Shown: positions 7,973 through 15,669 of the stretch, one piece after another
How positions within the stretch are numbered: the first letter of the stretch is position 1
Layout of the letters: each line of letters starts with the position of its first letter
Source of the DNA: a virus
IMG/VR virus record: IMGVR_UViG_3300009418_005305
Span: 1-23,800 of that record
Direction: 5' to 3' (one strand)
Length of the DNA: 23,800 nucleotides
Made by a program: the position numbers and the translations under genes
The notes under the pieces: model-generated
Told to the model about the DNA's origin: nothing
The model's input: only the letters and a program-made list of their open reading frames with translations
Databases searched by the model: none

Positions 7973-8863
7973 TTATTTCCTTAAGTCTCTTACGCCCGGA
8001 GCATAGTCTTGTAAATGTCGAAACATCCCTTGATTGTGATAACCATCTTCAACTAGCTTAAAATTATATATACTTTCAGAATATATGTGAGCAAATAACG
8101 AAATTATTTCATTATCACCCCAGCGGTATTTATATATACCACCCGAATCATTTACAGCGGTAATCCATTTTTTCCACAATGAGCTTTTAAACATTTCTGT
8201 TTTGATTACATAAGAATCGCACCAATCAAGAAAGTGAAAATTCCACTCAGCATTTGAATCTGTTAATAGGTCCTGCAATTGCTTTGATTTTGGTGTTATT
8301 TCATTACCAATTAAAAACTTTTTGGTAAAATCCCAAAGCCCAATTCTGCAATCTAGATGACCCTGATGGGGGGCGCCATTTTTTAAACGTTGGCCTACGA
8401 TATATGCTCCCATTATTTCTGGCTGTTCCGACATGACCTCAAATGGATCATATGGCATTTCTTGTGTGTATCCCGACTCATCATCATGGGTCATGATATA
8501 ATCATATTTTTCTAATTCTGTATTTTCATGGCCATACATGTTGCTCGTAAAATGACACATATGTAAATAACCTTTTCTAGTGATAGGAAAACTGGTTCTT
8601 GCATACCAAAGATCGCGACGATTATAAAATAAATTTTCTTCTTTTAAAAAGTCTGGCGTCTTGTAAAGTATTTGTCTAAAATGTACATTTTGACTAGTGT
8701 TTTCTCTTATGTTCTCTCTAAATTCTTCTGAATCGTAAATGTCGTCAAAATAATAGACATATACTGGATAATCGTATTTATAATTGTAATTGTCCCAGAG
8801 CGACTTAATGCATAAACCAATACATTGTTTTCTAGACGATATAATGTTGATACAAGCTTTCAT
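7973..8863 (-). CDS. GT15-like (KRE2/MNT1-type) mannosyltransferase homologue
   Basis: 296 residues from the ATG at 8863. Several blocks resemble the fungal alpha-1,2-mannosyltransferase family GT15: FPITRKGYLHMCHFTSNMYG (about 91-110), EKYDYIMTHDDESGY (about 116-130, with an acidic metal site) and GGIYKYRWGDNEIISLFAH (about 243-261, cf. YRWGD in KRE2/MNT1). In fungi the enzyme adds mannose from GDP-mannose with Mn2+. Here it has no membrane anchor, so it would work in the cytoplasm. I chose 8863 because that ATG overlaps the upstream stop (ATGA) and has AAGGA 7 bases before it; an upstream ATG at 8899 lies within the previous gene. Family match by eye only. Confidence 0.72.
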   Translation of the reverse strand: MKACINIISSRKQCIGLCIKSLWDNYNYKYDYPVYVYYFDDIYDSEEFRENIRENTSQNVHFRQILYKTPDFLKEENLFYNRRDLWYARTSFPITRKGYLHMCHFTSNMYGHENTELEKYDYIMTHDDESGYTQEMPYDPFEVMSEQPEIMGAYIVGQRLKNGAPHQGHLDCRIGLWDFTKKFLIGNEITPKSKQLQDLLTDSNAEWNFHFLDWCDSYVIKTEMFKSSLWKKWITAVNDSGGIYKYRWGDNEIISLFAHIYSESIYNFKLVEDGYHNQGMFRHLQDYAPGVRDLRK

Positions 8864-9813
8864 TTCGTTTTCCTTTTCCGAGAACAACTGCGAGAACAAC
8901 TGCGATTTCCTGGGGGCGGTCGAATTAAACTTAGTGCAACAATTCCATCCGACAACGAGGCTAAATCTCCAGGTTCTCCTATTTTAACATATTTAATAAA
9001 AGCCTTTAACTCCTTTTCAAGTGCATTCCCAGCTTCAACAAACAAAAGACTTTTATTAAACTTTTTATCACCACAGCATGTATATTTAAGGACCTGTTGA
9101 TTGATCAAATTAATTGTATAATATGAGTTTTCCGTGAGAAGCTTAATTGTGCGCTCTTTAAATGGGATTAGCCAACTTGTAAAAATCATACCTGTGGATC
9201 CACCAGAAAGATTTAAGAAAAAACTAGCTGTATCTTCTTGGGCGGTCTTAGTAGAAGTGCAAGAAGACACAATATCAACAATATTTTGATTTGTGATAAA
9301 TTTTATTAGATCGATATCATGGATCGCTAAATCTAATTTTACACCAACATCATTAATTCGCTTAGGATATGGACTGACTCTCGTTATGTTGCAATTTAAT
9401 ATTTTTTGACCTTTTAAATCCTCAATCAAACATTGCACTGCTGGATTAAATCTCTCAATATGCCCAACTGCAACTTTACAATTGCTCTCTTCGGCAATTT
9501 GCACTAATTCCGTAGCCTCTACGATATTATTAGCTACTGGTTTCTCTATCAATGTGTGAATTCCATTTTGTAATAATTTTTTTGCGATTTTTGTATGCGT
9601 AGAAGTTGGAGTGGCAATTATTGCACAGTCAACTTTTTGTCCTTCTATCAACTCTTCTATATTTTTATAAACGCGATGAAGGGCCCTATCAAAACCTAGC
9701 GAATCGACCAAACCAACTATGTTTATGTCTTCAATGGATTGAAGAACTTTATAATGCTTTTGACCCATCGATCCTAAGCCAACTATTGCCACGTTTATAG
9801 AACTATCTTTCAT
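8860..9813 (-). CDS. Gfo/Idh/MocA-family sugar dehydrogenase (WbpB/WlbA-like)
   Basis: 317-residue NAD(P)-dependent oxidoreductase. Nucleotide-binding motif GLGSMGQKH is at about 12-20; the family EKP motif is in HTLIEKPVANN (about 86-96); the substrate pocket includes VGHIERFNPAV (about 116-126) and DLAIHDIDL (about 160-168), which carries the catalytic-site Asp/His. Closest functional idea is the 3-dehydrogenation of UDP-N-acetylhexosamine-type sugars, as in WbpB/WlbA, which fits with the DegT aminotransferase directly upstream. The last 20 residues are odd: Arg/Ser/Cys/Lys-rich and partly coded by a 12-base tandem repeat, unlike the usual end of the family, suggesting a replaced C-terminus. 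The start overlaps the aminotransferase by 11 bases with weak Shine-Dalgarno. Confidence 0.85.
   Translation of the reverse strand: MKDSSINVAIVGLGSMGQKHYKVLQSIEDINIVGLVDSLGFDRALHRVYKNIEELIEGQKVDCAIIATPTSTHTKIAKKLLQNGIHTLIEKPVANNIVEATELVQIAEESNCKVAVGHIERFNPAVQCLIEDLKGQKILNCNITRVSPYPKRINDVGVKLDLAIHDIDLIKFITNQNIVDIVSSCTSTKTAQEDTASFFLNLSGGSTGMIFTSWLIPFKERTIKLLTENSYYTINLINQQVLKYTCCGDKKFNKSLLFVEAGNALEKELKAFIKYVKIGEPGDLASLSDGIVALSLIRPPPGNRSCSRSCSRKRKTK
8881..8904 (-). repeat. 12-base tandem duplication at the 3' end of the dehydrogenase gene
   Basis: The plus-strand unit agaacaactgcg occurs twice back to back, preceded and followed by partial matches. On the coding strand it adds SCSR-SCSR to the protein. 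Period 12 keeps the frame. It lies beside a short GC-rich run (plus strand around 8911-8920) unlike its surroundings, so it may mark a repair or recombination junction. Confidence 0.8.
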
Positions 9814-10612
9814 AATTCAATCTAATTTCTAGCGCTTTCTCTTCTGCAATTGGGCACTCTCCATTGATACCCATTTTTTTATATACTGGTTGGTCATAGA
9901 CAACTTTTGGATAATGCCCTTGTTCGGGGCCTCTTATACCTAATTCTGCTTTTATGCCTGTCATGTGGATTTTCATCTGCTCAAGGGCCATTAAACAAAG
10001 TGGCTCGGCCAATCTAAAATTAAAACCAATATATTCATGGTTATATTTGCCCATCTGTCCTTGGTCACAAATAGATCTGATTTTGTTATTATCTAATTTG
10101 GATCCTTTTGGGATACAAATCATCCCTCCTTCAAAGGTTGATATGTTTTTTGTTTTATAAAAAGAAAAAGTGCCGGCATCAGACATCATCCCAGCATTTT
10201 TTCCATTTGAGTCTATTGCTCCGAAAGCTTGAGCCGCATCTTCAATTACTACTAAATTATACTCTTTGGCCAATTGTTTAATTTTGTCCATTTTGCAGAC
10301 TCTGCCATAAAGATGCACAGGAATTATCGCTTTTGTTCTAGATGTTATGGCCTTTTCAATTTTTTTTGAGTCAATTAATAAGGTATCCGGGTCTATGTCA
10401 ACAAACACTGGTTTAGCGCCAGCAATGAGAATGGCATTTGAAGTCGCAATAAAAGTAAAAGGCGTTGTTATAACTTCATCGCCTTCTTTTAGGCTTAAAG
10501 ACCATAAAGCAGCAATTAAAGCGCTCGTGCCGCTATTGACAGCTATACAATCTTTAAGTTGAAATTTTTCCTTAACATATTCTTCAAATATATTTCTAAC
10601 TATTGCTGGCAA
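9803..10612 (-). CDS. Shortened DegT/DnrJ/EryC1/StrS-type aminotransferase
   Basis: PLP-dependent sugar aminotransferase homologue of 269 residues; family members are usually 360-400. Present: the PLP phosphate loop SGTSALIAAL (27-36), EDAAQAFGA with Asp125 and Gln128, and the Schiff-base lysine in SFYKTKNIST (Lys155). The large domain then runs to GFNFRLAEP (197-204). The expected small domain is mostly missing: after EQMKIHM the sequence jumps to text resembling the family's C-terminal loop (GHYPKVVYDQPVYKKMG...ECPIAEE), then stops early. About 30 N-terminal residues are missing as well. The start is TTG at 10612 with GAGG before it and a 17-base overlap with the upstream gene. It may be a deletion derivative that is inactive, or a compact form. 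Partnered with the dehydrogenase downstream. Confidence 0.75.
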   Translation of the reverse strand: MPAIVRNIFEEYVKEKFQLKDCIAVNSGTSALIAALWSLSLKEGDEVITTPFTFIATSNAILIAGAKPVFVDIDPDTLLIDSKKIEKAITSRTKAIIPVHLYGRVCKMDKIKQLAKEYNLVVIEDAAQAFGAIDSNGKNAGMMSDAGTFSFYKTKNISTFEGGMICIPKGSKLDNNKIRSICDQGQMGKYNHEYIGFNFRLAEPLCLMALEQMKIHMTGIKAELGIRGPEQGHYPKVVYDQPVYKKMGINGECPIAEEKALEIRLNYER

Positions 10613-11522
10613 TTGATCCCTCTACTGCGTGTGGTTGCATGAAATCTAAATATTTTTTCGAAACGTTATTCATATTATAATCTATATCCCATAAATTTTT
10701 AATTTTTCTATCAAAAACTATTGGCGGAGGTTCATATAGTTTAACTGGCTCAAAGTCCCATTTATTTTCTATAACAATAATCGCTTTAGGACCTGCAATT
10801 TCTTTTGTTCCACCCGTAGAGGAACATATGATCTGACACCCACTTGCTCGGGCATCAACAACAACATTCGGACAATGATCTAACCAAGCTAAGTGTATAA
10901 AGTATTTAGATTTCTTATATAAAGAGATTAACTGAAGAGTGCTTATGTTCCCAACATAAAAAATTCTATCGTTCTTAATGATGTCTTCTTTCTTGTCGCC
11001 GGCAATTACTAAGCACTCCTTTTCAGAGGAGTGCTCTAAAAAGTACTTTATGTTCTCGGATAGCCTTTTGTGTGGCCTCCACGAAGAGGCACAGCACCAA
11101 ACATTTTCATATTTATCTAATTTTAGGTTTTCCAATGGTGGAACTTTATCAATGTATTCAACATCAGCGCCATTATGTATAACAATGGAATTCTTATGTT
11201 CTCCAAAATATTTTGTTATAAGATCTTCATTGAAATTCGATTGGAAGATAACACCATCTGCATTATCATAAGTTCTTTTTATGTTTTTATTCTGTACTTC
11301 GTAATTTTGTGCTGTATTAAAATATATACCATCCAGTCTTTGAAACATAGGTGCGTCATCAGTTTGAAATAACTGAACTCTATGTGATTCTATAAAGCAC
11401 AATCTTGCGTCTGGAGCTTTACCTAAGTCAAAAGTGGCATCCATATATTTAATCAATTTTGAAGCAAAATGATTTGGGCCTGATGTGCTTTGTAAGTTTA
11501 CATTTTCTAAGTGTATGTTCAT
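10596..11522 (-). CDS. GT4-like glycosyltransferase
   Basis: 308-residue GT-B glycosyltransferase, shorter than the usual 350-420. The N-terminal acceptor part contains SGPNHFASKLI (about 14-24) and YFNTAQNYE. The linker has IVIHNGADVEYID, a frequent GT4 boundary motif. The donor domain has CCASSWRPHKRL (about 143-154) and HLAWLDHCPNVVVDARASG (about 213-231), where Asp replaces the usual E-x7-E first Glu, and then SSTGGTKEI. The final residues AVEGSIASNS do not look like a GT4 end and instead resemble the N-terminal ...EGxIASxGP... segment of DegT aminotransferases, so this end may be a fusion product. Start ATGA-overlaps the preceding gene's stop. No signal peptide. Confidence 0.85.
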   Translation of the reverse strand: MNIHLENVNLQSTSGPNHFASKLIKYMDATFDLGKAPDARLCFIESHRVQLFQTDDAPMFQRLDGIYFNTAQNYEVQNKNIKRTYDNADGVIFQSNFNEDLITKYFGEHKNSIVIHNGADVEYIDKVPPLENLKLDKYENVWCCASSWRPHKRLSENIKYFLEHSSEKECLVIAGDKKEDIIKNDRIFYVGNISTLQLISLYKKSKYFIHLAWLDHCPNVVVDARASGCQIICSSTGGTKEIAGPKAIIVIENKWDFEPVKLYEPPPIVFDRKIKNLWDIDYNMNNVSKKYLDFMQPHAVEGSIASNS

Positions 11523-13129
11523 ATTCTCGTGTAGGGTTGCTTGCTTCTAATTTTCTGAGCAATTGCTGCTTGTTCTTGCGTTTTAATTTTATCCACATTT
11601 AAAGGATTTTCTTTATTATATACATGTAGAATTTCTGGAATAAATTTAGAACGCTCAGAAGCCATCTCTAAAAGCGGGAGCATAATCGCTTGATCATAAG
11701 TCATCTTATAATATTCGCCATCCTCGTCTTTTAAGTCTTCAAAATTTATATGCTTCCATAATTTGTACTTAAATGTCCTTAAATGAGAAGCTCTCCATTG
11801 ATCTTGTCTAAAAGAGTTTGCTTCTATTACTTCTTTTGGGTATTCAGAAGGTTCTGGACCTTTTCTGCCAGTTGGGTTGAAAACATAGTTGCCATATGTC
11901 ATCAAGCATTCATCGTAGTTCTCGCAAAGCTTATTTAAAGTCAATGAAGAAGCAAACCAGTCATCGCCATCAAGCAGGATTAATACGTCTTCGTCATCAC
12001 AATTAGACTTTTCAATTGCATTAACAATATTAGCAAGTGCATATTTCTTTTCTTCGTTCTCTATTAAACAAAATCTAGAATCATCTGCAATTTCTTTTTT
12101 TACAATATTTACTGAGTCGTCAGTTGACATATCATCCACCAGTAAACATTCAAAATTCTTATGCTTTTGACTCTGGATACTGTTAATACATTTTTTAATC
12201 CATCGCCCACAATTGAAAAATGGTACTATAATTTTAAATTTAAGATCACTAGTCGTGTTAAGTTCTGGAAGATTTAAACATTGGGCTGCGGCAGTTTCCA
12301 TTTCTCTCCAAAATATATTGGTTCTTTGTTTTAAATAATCTAGTGCCGACTCTTTATCAGAAAACCATTCTTCATCTTTGTGTTGCACATTATCATTTAA
12401 AATCAACTCACAATCAAGCAGCTTTGCTTCAATTGTCATTCTTGGGCAAGTATCACCAGCCTTTGGAAAGAAAATTATTCCTTTCGCTTTTGCAAGCTTT
12501 TTCAAAAGCTCTTTGTGATCTATTCCCCAAATTAATTCATAATTCAAACTATTCTTCTCTGCATATTCGACAGCTTCCGCAACTCCTTTAATCCATGAAG
12601 GAGAATTTAAGATTAACCATTTATCTTCTTTCTTTGTTGTATCTAGTGATTGAATAAAATCTAATGTTTCTTCAGAAAATACAGAGCTTAAAACTTTATT
12701 ATTATTATTTTTCAAAAATGGAAAGAGTTTTTGGTAACATTTCATTTGGTTCTTTGACATCCACCAAGTTGTTTTTGCGTTATGTAGAAATGCTGAAACG
12801 ATCTTCCCTCTTCTTGATTGGTGGCAATCACAGCTACCTTCTGCTGCAATGTGTTTTCGAGAAGACCTAAAATGACAATATTTATAATCATATTCTAAAA
12901 CGCTATAATTTAAATTTTTTGCCGCGTACAATAAACAATCTTCTGGCACCGAAGCGAAGTTGCCAAAAATCCAAAAAGAATCTTTATATTCTTCCATTAA
13001 TGGCTTTGTTAACATTTGCGATAATGTTTTATTACAAGGGAATAAGCTGCCATCAATAATTGCTTCTGTGGTTAATTCCCCGCCGCCTTTATATTGCTCA
13101 GCGAACATGTCGGAAATAAAGAATATCAT
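11519..13129 (-). CDS. Two-domain glycosyltransferase: GT-B half fused to GT2
   Basis: 536 residues. Residues about 1-290 look like a GT-B protein: a Gly-rich N-terminus (QYKGGGELTTEA), WLILNSPSWIKGVAEAVEYA (about 171-190) as the start of a donor domain, and FFPKAGDTCPRMTIEAKLLDCELILNDN (about 220-247) at the E-x-x-x-x-x-x-E donor site. Residues about 297-500 are a GT-A family 2 domain: KIIVPFFNCGRWIKKCINSI, then LLVDDMSTDDSV (about 330-341) and LLDGDDWF (385-392) with the DxD-type metal site. It could add two sugars in sequence. The end (KIRSKQPYTRI) is basic. The start abuts the stop of the upstream GT4 gene, GGA about 7 bases before the ATG. GT2 half is certain; GT-B half probable. Confidence 0.85.
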   Translation of the reverse strand: MIFFISDMFAEQYKGGGELTTEAIIDGSLFPCNKTLSQMLTKPLMEEYKDSFWIFGNFASVPEDCLLYAAKNLNYSVLEYDYKYCHFRSSRKHIAAEGSCDCHQSRRGKIVSAFLHNAKTTWWMSKNQMKCYQKLFPFLKNNNNKVLSSVFSEETLDFIQSLDTTKKEDKWLILNSPSWIKGVAEAVEYAEKNSLNYELIWGIDHKELLKKLAKAKGIIFFPKAGDTCPRMTIEAKLLDCELILNDNVQHKDEEWFSDKESALDYLKQRTNIFWREMETAAAQCLNLPELNTTSDLKFKIIVPFFNCGRWIKKCINSIQSQKHKNFECLLVDDMSTDDSVNIVKKEIADDSRFCLIENEEKKYALANIVNAIEKSNCDDEDVLILLDGDDWFASSLTLNKLCENYDECLMTYGNYVFNPTGRKGPEPSEYPKEVIEANSFRQDQWRASHLRTFKYKLWKHINFEDLKDEDGEYYKMTYDQAIMLPLLEMASERSKFIPEILHVYNKENPLNVDKIKTQEQAAIAQKIRSKQPYTRI

Positions 13130-14401
13130 CTATTTTCCAGCTGAGATTTGGTCAAATAATTGGTCGATTTCTTCATCTGATGTTATATCTAATACCGGTG
13201 CTATGGCATTATAAAACGCTTCGTACTGAGCCGCTTCTTTAAAATTTTTGCAGATCCATGTTTTTAACTTTTTAGCTTGTGAATTAAATCTGCTATGATC
13301 TTTATAGACCTCACGAAGCTTCATTTTATAAGAACCTTGTTTCGGGTAACACCACATTGATTCTTTAATTAAAACGCCCTCCCAAACAACTTCTTTTGGG
13401 ATTGGTCCAATATCATAATCAACTTTTGCAAAGTGAGCTTTATTTTTAATTTTACCTTTTTTGTTTTCAGTTGGCTTATAAAGGAAATCTAAATGGCCAC
13501 TCCAGTCTGGAGCTATTACTGGCAGTCCATTATAAGCTGCTTCAAAAATTGGTAATCCAAACCCTTCGCCGTGAGTTAAAGTTACCAAAGCTTTAATTTT
13601 AGGATGTGAATAAAGCCCTGTCATTTCTTCGTCTGATATGTCGCCATGCAAAAGATAAATTTTGCATTGTCGCTGCGGGTATCGTTTTAATATTTCTCGT
13701 ACATGTTTTTCTGTATGCTGTTTATCAATGATTGAATTATTTTTAATAAATATTTTTAATACTAAGCCAACTGGTTGGTCAATAAATTCTTCTACGAACC
13801 AAGCAACAGTATTATCAATATTTTTTCTTGGCCCAATTTGGGCTACAGCTAGAAAATTAAAGTCTGTTTCAAAATCTAAATTAATATTTGCTGGCTTGTG
13901 TTTTCGAACTGGGTATTGTACAACCTCAATTGGGGTTCTACATTTAAAATCTTTAATGACTTCACCAGTATTGTTGTTTTGGGCTTCATAGCTAGTATTT
14001 TCATAAATTGATTTTGAATGATTTGAAACAGTTATAATTTTATCCATCAAGAAAGATTTTTCAACCCATTGCGGTGCTACCTTTGTTGTTTCAATCCCAG
14101 CAGTTACTCCAATATTAATAGGTGCCATCTTTTCCCATTCATTTGGGATTGTGACTTGCATGGAGGCGTCGAATTGGCCATCTTGTTGTCTGTAAATTGC
14201 TGTTTTTGCAATAATCATATCCATCCAGCGCCTTTCTTCGTCGTCTTGAAAGATCCACCCTGTTTGGCCCCATGGAACATTATCTAGATATACATCAAAC
14301 TTATCTTCATTTTGTTTAAGCATTCTTAATGTAAACCTTGCATGCTCGCCATATCCGCTGCGGCTTAGGGCCGGCCCTCTTACAATAATTCTCTTTTTCA
14401 T
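13130..14401 (-). CDS. GT4-family glycosyltransferase
   Basis: 423-residue GT-B enzyme of normal length. The N-terminus RGPALSRSGYGEHARFTLRML (residues 8-28) is a sugar-acceptor-side Gly-rich loop. DKIITVSNHSKSIYE (about 120-134) and VAQIGPRKNIDNTVAWF (about 186-202) mark the interdomain region, and the donor site HGEGFGLPIFEAAYNGLPVI is at 277-296 with both Glu of the E-x7-E motif. Retaining transfer from a nucleotide sugar is expected; donor not identifiable. Overlaps the previous gene by ATGA with GAGGT close by, and ends right at the start of the fused glycosyltransferase. With its upstream neighbour it forms a pair of similar architecture (both ~420 residues). Confidence 0.9.
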   Translation of the reverse strand: MKKRIIVRGPALSRSGYGEHARFTLRMLKQNEDKFDVYLDNVPWGQTGWIFQDDEERRWMDMIIAKTAIYRQQDGQFDASMQVTIPNEWEKMAPINIGVTAGIETTKVAPQWVEKSFLMDKIITVSNHSKSIYENTSYEAQNNNTGEVIKDFKCRTPIEVVQYPVRKHKPANINLDFETDFNFLAVAQIGPRKNIDNTVAWFVEEFIDQPVGLVLKIFIKNNSIIDKQHTEKHVREILKRYPQRQCKIYLLHGDISDEEMTGLYSHPKIKALVTLTHGEGFGLPIFEAAYNGLPVIAPDWSGHLDFLYKPTENKKGKIKNKAHFAKVDYDIGPIPKEVVWEGVLIKESMWCYPKQGSYKMKLREVYKDHSRFNSQAKKLKTWICKNFKEAAQYEAFYNAIAPVLDITSDEEIDQLFDQISAGK

Positions 14402-15660
14402 TTTACCTCGCTAAATGTCCAGCTTTTGTAGTTTTTTCTAGTTTCCCACGACCCAAGTTCATTATAAATATTTTGAAAAATTTCATCCCATCTTTTTGTA
14501 ATTTTTTCATAGTTGTAATTTTTCATAATGTGTTCTCGGCCCATTTTGCCCATTTCCTCTCGCTCTTCCTGTTTCATAGTATACATTTTTAATAATGCAT
14601 TGATGAAATCATCTTTTGACACTCGATCTTCATAAATCCATGGGATCTCTTGTGAGCCTATGATCGCTCTTGCAACTGGTTTTATACCAATACCAAACCA
14701 ATTTTCTCCATCTGTAACTTGTTCCTGCAAACCTCCTGTCATATTTACAATAATTGGTGTTTCGCACGCTAAAGATTCAAATGTCGCCAGGCCAAAACCT
14801 TCCGCATCTGCAATATTGATTGTGCAATCAGCCATGTTGTATATAAGCGCCAATATGTCTGGAGAATATTTTTGTGTAGAGAAACTAACTTCACCATTTG
14901 TTAAGTCTAAAAAGCTTAGAATCTCTTCGAGGTCCTGTCCATGTACATCTTTAACATCTGTATGCATTATTAAACATGCTTTGCCATGGCCAATCATATC
15001 TAAAAATTCTTTAAACCAAAAAATTACAGTTCCACTTTGCTTTCTTTTTGCATTTCTATTATTCCAGAAAAAAATCATTTTGTTTGTGTCATCGCTAAAA
15101 GAAGATTTTTGTTTAAAGTCTTCAATCTCTTGTGCTGTTTTTTTCTGGAATATATCTGTATCAACAATGTGTGGTATATATTCACTTCGGACGCTTGGTG
15201 CTACGGTTTTAACAATATCATCTGTTACTTTAGAAATAGTAGCAATAAAATCGTTTGACTCATAAAAAGATTTATTGTACATCGGATATGGTATGTTATC
15301 CCAAACATGATAATAAATCATCGGCATTAGCGGCCTAACTTCATTTTCTATCATCCAGAGCCAACCCCAAAATCGTGGATCTGTCATGAACCATAACATA
15401 TCAGGTCGGTCGTTTCTAATCACAGAACGTATCATTTCTTGGGTGCCATATCCATCTACTGGCAATATTACCCAATCATCTCCATATTCTGGAAGCTTTA
15501 CAGGTGTGTATTTTTCGTGTTTCATCGCACCGCCTAAACTAATAAATTGATATTTACCAGTTTTAAGCATTGCCTCGATGATATATTTTGTTTGTGTGCC
15601 GACACCAGAAGGCGATAATGGATGGTCGCCTAGTGTCAAAATCTTTATTTTTTTATCCAC
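14398..15660 (-). CDS. GT4-family glycosyltransferase (first gene of glycan block)
   Basis: 420-residue GT-B glycosyltransferase. Residues 10-26 (LGDHPLSPSGVGTQTKY) form the N-terminal Gly-rich loop; IATISKVTDDIVK (about 139-151) and a linker IPHIVDTDIF follow; then a donor domain with FFWNNRNAKRKQSGTVIFWF (about 197-216) and DAEGFGLATFESLACETPII at 285-304 containing the E-x7-E pair. The start is GTG at 15660, supported by GAGG 5-6 bases before; there is no competing ATG nearby. It lies 9 bases after the nuclease gene stop, so the nuclease and glycan genes are likely on one transcript. Function: sugar transfer, donor unknown. Confidence 0.9.
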   Translation of the reverse strand: MDKKIKILTLGDHPLSPSGVGTQTKYIIEAMLKTGKYQFISLGGAMKHEKYTPVKLPEYGDDWVILPVDGYGTQEMIRSVIRNDRPDMLWFMTDPRFWGWLWMIENEVRPLMPMIYYHVWDNIPYPMYNKSFYESNDFIATISKVTDDIVKTVAPSVRSEYIPHIVDTDIFQKKTAQEIEDFKQKSSFSDDTNKMIFFWNNRNAKRKQSGTVIFWFKEFLDMIGHGKACLIMHTDVKDVHGQDLEEILSFLDLTNGEVSFSTQKYSPDILALIYNMADCTINIADAEGFGLATFESLACETPIIVNMTGGLQEQVTDGENWFGIGIKPVARAIIGSQEIPWIYEDRVSKDDFINALLKMYTMKQEEREEMGKMGREHIMKNYNYEKITKRWDEIFQNIYNELGSWETRKNYKSWTFSEVK

Positions 15661-15669
15661 AATTTCCTC

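Noticed and set aside
8127-8134. Late promoter box TATAAATA inside the GT15-like gene (minus); similar at 12879-12886 and 15923-15930
   Set aside because: All three lie in coding DNA where Tyr-Lys-Tyr-type codons make the string; in DNA this AT-rich several chance hits are expected.
14660-15265. Plus-strand open frame of 201 residues
   Set aside because: Antisense to a GT4 gene with intact donor motifs; no ribosome site and no recognisable domain.
190-15660. Bacterial O-antigen island rather than phage DNA
   Set aside because: Flanks, late promoter boxes, PhoH, small overlapping genes and end proteins fit a phage better; not completely excluded.
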